64,000 nt of DNA from contig CM073898.1 in assembly GCA_037176705.1 (NCBI GenBank), forward strand, positions 20,453,501 to 20,517,500, read 5' to 3'. Below are positions 61,041 through 64,000 of the stretch, piece after piece. The DNA comes from Molossus alvarezi. Taxonomy: Eukaryota > Chordata > Mammalia > Chiroptera > Molossidae. Numbering within the stretch: position 1 is the first letter of the stretch; every line of letters starts with the position of its first letter. Below the pieces are notes generated by a model. It was not told the origin of the DNA. It did not search any database and saw only the letters and a program-made list of their open reading frames with translations. Both the position numbers and the translations under genes were made by a program.

Positions 61041-61265
61041 TTAATTCTCACCCAAGGATATCTTTCCATTGATTATTTTTAGAGAGTGGAAAGGAGGGAG
61101 GGAGGGAAAGAGAAACATCAATGTGAGAGAGACACATCAATTGGCTGCATCCTGCACCACCCCGATGGGAGCTGGGGAGAGAACACTGCCCTTGACAGGA
61201 AATCAAACCTGAGACCCTTTGGTGTGTGGGCCAATGCTCTAACCACTGAGCAAAACCAGCCCGGG
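61041..61265 (-). repeat. Ves SINE, H-type, old
   Basis: Minus-strand copy with a shortened middle. Head reads ccgggctggttttgctcagt. Confidence 0.88.
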
Positions 61266-62516
61266 GGAGAGGTGGGGGGGGGATCGGTTAACCCTTCCTA
61301 AACTCTTCAGGAACTTCCTCCATTCCTAAGAGAATAGGGCACTCTAAAGTACCTCCTACAAAGGGAAGGGGGATGTTCTAACCATGACCATGAAGATAAC
61401 TCACTAAGGAATAGAGGAATAAAAACAGTAGGTTTCTGGGTCTGAAAGACTGCACAGAACAGAGCACCCCACCTACCTGGACTGCTCACTTCTGCAGAGT
61501 TAGAAGACAGAGAAGTAAGGTCCATTTGCTGTAAGCCATGGTGTAGTTGGCTCTCATTATACCAGCTGGGCCTGTGCCCATCCTAACTCATACACAGGGC
61601 CTCATTTTCTCCTCCATTCCTTCTCATAAGGAGCCTGTATTATTTCTTATAGGTGGCTTTCTCCCTGCTCTTTTCTGCCTCTGCCTTTTGCATGTGCTTC
61701 CCAGCATGGCATGCACTCAGTCAAAATGCTGGTTGTCAGTCAGTGTCTGTAAGGCTCCTGCCCCAAAGAGCAACTTCTTTTCTCCTCAACTAGCAGACCA
61801 GATTTCACCACCTTAAAGGAACTTAAAAAAGAATGCAAAGCCCATTCTTGAGCTGTTTATGCAGGCTATCTAAGGTTTAAGAATGGTATCAATAAGAGAA
61901 CTTCTTGGATAATCATTAGAATGTGTGCAAACACAGAAACCAAGAACAAGAAACATAATCCATAATCCAAGGCCATGCATTTTGTTCATTTACTCTGCAG
62001 TGGTTTTGTCATCATGATGAGCAGACTGGTCTTGAGAGAAAAGGAATCCGACAATTAGAGCTGAGGGCTGTATGTGGACTGTGGAGAATGGAAGTGGCTT
62101 GATCCACATTTCAGGCAGACTCTCAAATGCTCTGGGTAGGAGGATTCTGATCCTTGAAAGATTCCTGCTTCCTAAACAACATTCTGGTATTGCCAGAGCT
62201 CTTGCCAGATTTTCATTCAGCAAACATTTTTCATTGCCTACGGATTGTCCTGGATGCTGGAGGTATGTGAAAAAGACAGACATGGTCACTGTCTTATTGG
62301 GCTTACAATATAAGGTGAAAACATACATTATAAATTGAATGGGTGCTAGATACTGTTGTAGGCCAGAGTGCCCTGGGAGCACACATAGGCAATAAACCTT
62401 CCGTCCCCACTTGGTTCCCAGAACACTGGCAGTTGGGCTTATCTGCTCCAGGAGAAAAACTGAAGGATCCACCTCTGGAGAAATTGAACTGCTTCCAAGA
62501 AAAGGTTCTCCTTTTC
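61266..62516. other. NLRC4 intron, second part
   Basis: No NLRC4 exon found by looking for leucine-rich repeat wording on the minus strand. The part at about 62205-62345 (ttcagcaaacatttttcatt ... gtcactgtcttattgggctt) is an L2/MIR3-like repeat. Confidence 0.4.
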
Positions 62517-62767
62517 TTTTTTTTTTTATCCTCACCAGAGGACATTTTTCCATTTTTTGTTCAGGTAGAGTAGGAGGGAGAGAGAGGAACAGAGAGAGAG
62601 AGAGAAACATCGACGTGAAAGGAACACATCGAGTGGCTGCCACCCGCACAACCGACCAGGGCCGGGGACAAACTGCAACCGAGGTATGTGCCCTTAGCGG
62701 GAACCGAACCCGGGTCTCTCAGGACCGCAGGCCGATGCTCTAACCGCTGAACCAAACCGGCCAGGGC
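62517..62767 (-). repeat. Ves SINE, H-type
   Basis: Minus-strand, well preserved. ggttctccttttctt flanks it. It supplies half of a spurious 219-codon frame. Confidence 0.94.
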
Positions 62768-63610
62768 GGTTCTCCTTTTCTTAAAGAAGCATTTTTCTTT
62801 CCTGATCACCCACAGGGAAGCTAACCAGCTGAAGAGTCACCCCTTCCCTCAGGCACGGAGCTTATCAACTTTGCCTCACTCTAAAATGTCAAGAGAACAG
62901 CACGGGAATATCAGATATTTGAGAACAGCCTCCAACCAGGAAGACAGACTAAAAGCAAACAGACTAAAACCCCCAAGAAATGAGGTAACATAGGGAATAG
63001 GAAAAACAAACTTCAAAAACATTTTTCAGGGACCTTAAAAAGGTACTGCATCTACCCAACAAAACTAAGATGCTATTATTTTATTTTATTTTTTTAGTAC
63101 AATTGGAGAAAAGAAGACTGCTTGGAAAATAAAAATGTGATATCAGGATCCATGTGGCAGAATGATTGGGTTTAGGATTTACCAAATTCTAGAACATGAG
63201 TAGGATCTTGTGATGGCTCTCTTTCTGAGAACAGACTAGATATTAAAGTTCAGCCTCAAACAGTTAAATTGAAAGATGCCATTTAAGAAAGGGTTTTGTT
63301 AGAACAGGTGGAATAGATCCCATAGCTACTAACAATTTCTTTCTGGTAGTCCCAGATTGCTGATGGGCTAGAAACAAAATTTTGTGAGTCATAATTTTTT
63401 GTAATGGCTATTGAAGCCCTAAGATCAAATGCAGTCTCTGAGGAAGAGAAGCTGAGAGCCTAGGGTCAAGCTCTAATTGGGAGCATTTAATATCTGGGTA
63501 GAGGTACTGCCATTGCAAAGGAGACCGAGAAGCAGCTAAGGTGCAGTGGAAGGCAAGAGAACATTTTGAAAAGGAGGGAGTGCTCAGTGTCAACTTCGAC
63601 AGAGGGATCA
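62768..63610. other. NLRC4 intron, third part
   Basis: No gene or clear repeat recognised. Confidence 0.45.
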
Positions 63611-63960
63611 AGTAAATTAAACACTTTTGAAAAGTGTCTGTACATTTTAATCAGCCCCAAAAAGAAACTCAGTCACTCCAACCTCCATCCCAAAACCCCT
63701 CCCCAGACCCTGGCAACCAGGAATCTACATTCTGTCACTATAAATTTGCCTATTTGGCAAGTGAAAAGAATTATACAACACGTGGTCTTGTGTGACCAAT
63801 TTCTTTCATTTAGTATATTTTCAAGGTTCATCATGTTGTAGCACCTTCCAATACTTTGTTTCTTTTTATGGATGAATAGAATAATATTCTATTGTGTGAA
63901 TATACCACATTTCATTTTGTTTATCCATTCATTAGTGAGAGGGTTCTACTATATAAGTGT
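63611..63960 (-). repeat. L1 3' region
   Basis: Antisense L1 wording (aagaattatacaacacgtgg, tgaatataccacatttcatt, gtttatccattcattagtga). Confidence 0.65.
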
Positions 63961-63972
63961 GTATGTGTAGGG

Positions 63973-64000
63973 TATATATATATATATATATATATATATA
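63973..64000. repeat. (TA)n microsatellite at the window edge
   Basis: At least 14 TA units, continuing past the window. Confidence 0.9.

Noticed and set aside
61307..61525. Minus-strand frame considered as an earlier NLRC4 exon
   Set aside because: No leucine-rich repeat pattern and no match to the end of NLRC4.
61990..62649. 219-codon frame on the minus strand
   Set aside because: Its first part is a Ves SINE and the rest is intron with an L2/MIR3-like repeat; no domain is visible and it is not an NLRC4 exon.
62639..62809. Many frames beginning MAQRLERRPAV... or ending ...MFLSLSLSLPL on both strands (for example 12662-12973, 16575-17195, 62561-62809)
   Set aside because: They are translations of Ves SINE copies. 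The same 'peptide' recurs wherever a copy lies, with varying frame breaks.

Overview
This is a stretch of a mammalian nuclear genome, almost certainly from a bat. Two things show this. First, the spliced exons of three genes lie in the order and orientation known from human 2p22.3: SPAST (+), SLC30A6 (+), NLRC4 (-). Second, the introns are packed with tRNA-headed Ves-type SINEs, the SINE family of vespertilionoid bats; I count more than 60 copies or fragments. I saw none of the rolling-circle Helitron ends that are common in vespertilionid bats. That hints weakly at a related family (miniopterid or molossid), but I cannot name a species.

Layout. 1-180: antisense retrocopy of ribosomal protein S3 in a SPAST intron. 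852-13378: SPAST coding exons 10-17, covering residues 416-616 of the spastin AAA ATPase. 13379 to about 16.3 kb: SPAST 3' UTR, free of SINEs. 16.3-18.9 kb: intergenic repeats. 18.9-19.6 kb: CpG-rich promoter of SLC30A6. 19109-56578: all 14 coding exons of SLC30A6 (ZnT6); their lengths add up to exactly 461 codons plus stop, all with GT-AG splice sites. 56579 to about 59.5 kb: SLC30A6 3' UTR. 60063-60355: last coding exon of NLRC4 on the minus strand. 60356-64000: NLRC4 intron.

The genes do not form a pathway. Spastin severs microtubules, ZnT6 is the non-catalytic partner of the Golgi zinc transporter ZnT5, and NLRC4 is an inflammasome scaffold. They are long-standing neighbours. SLC30A6 and NLRC4 converge, with under 600 bp between their likely 3' ends.

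The less ordinary content is in the repeats. SLC30A6 intron 13 carries a 2.4-kb ORF1-only LINE (a 'half-L1', HAL1) with an intact 305-codon ORF1, its own GC-rich 5' UTR, no ORF2 and perfect 15-bp target duplications. Other items are two head-only tRNA SINEs with the same unusual 3' junction, a tailless SINE-head insertion, chimeric SINEs, a retroposed U1 snRNA copy, a polyadenylated retrocopy of an unrecognised transcript, a solo LTR-like element, mariner MITEs and a Tigger1 remnant.

In the repeat entries I use two working labels. 'H-type' Ves ends in a TCCTCgggtGAGGA inverted repeat just before the A tail. 'C-type' Ves has the 'CACCAAGAGGTCACC' body and ends in AATCAATAAAGAAAA. These labels are mine, not published names. 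Family names for repeats come from recognition of consensus sequences, not from a database search. Boundaries of old repeats are approximate.
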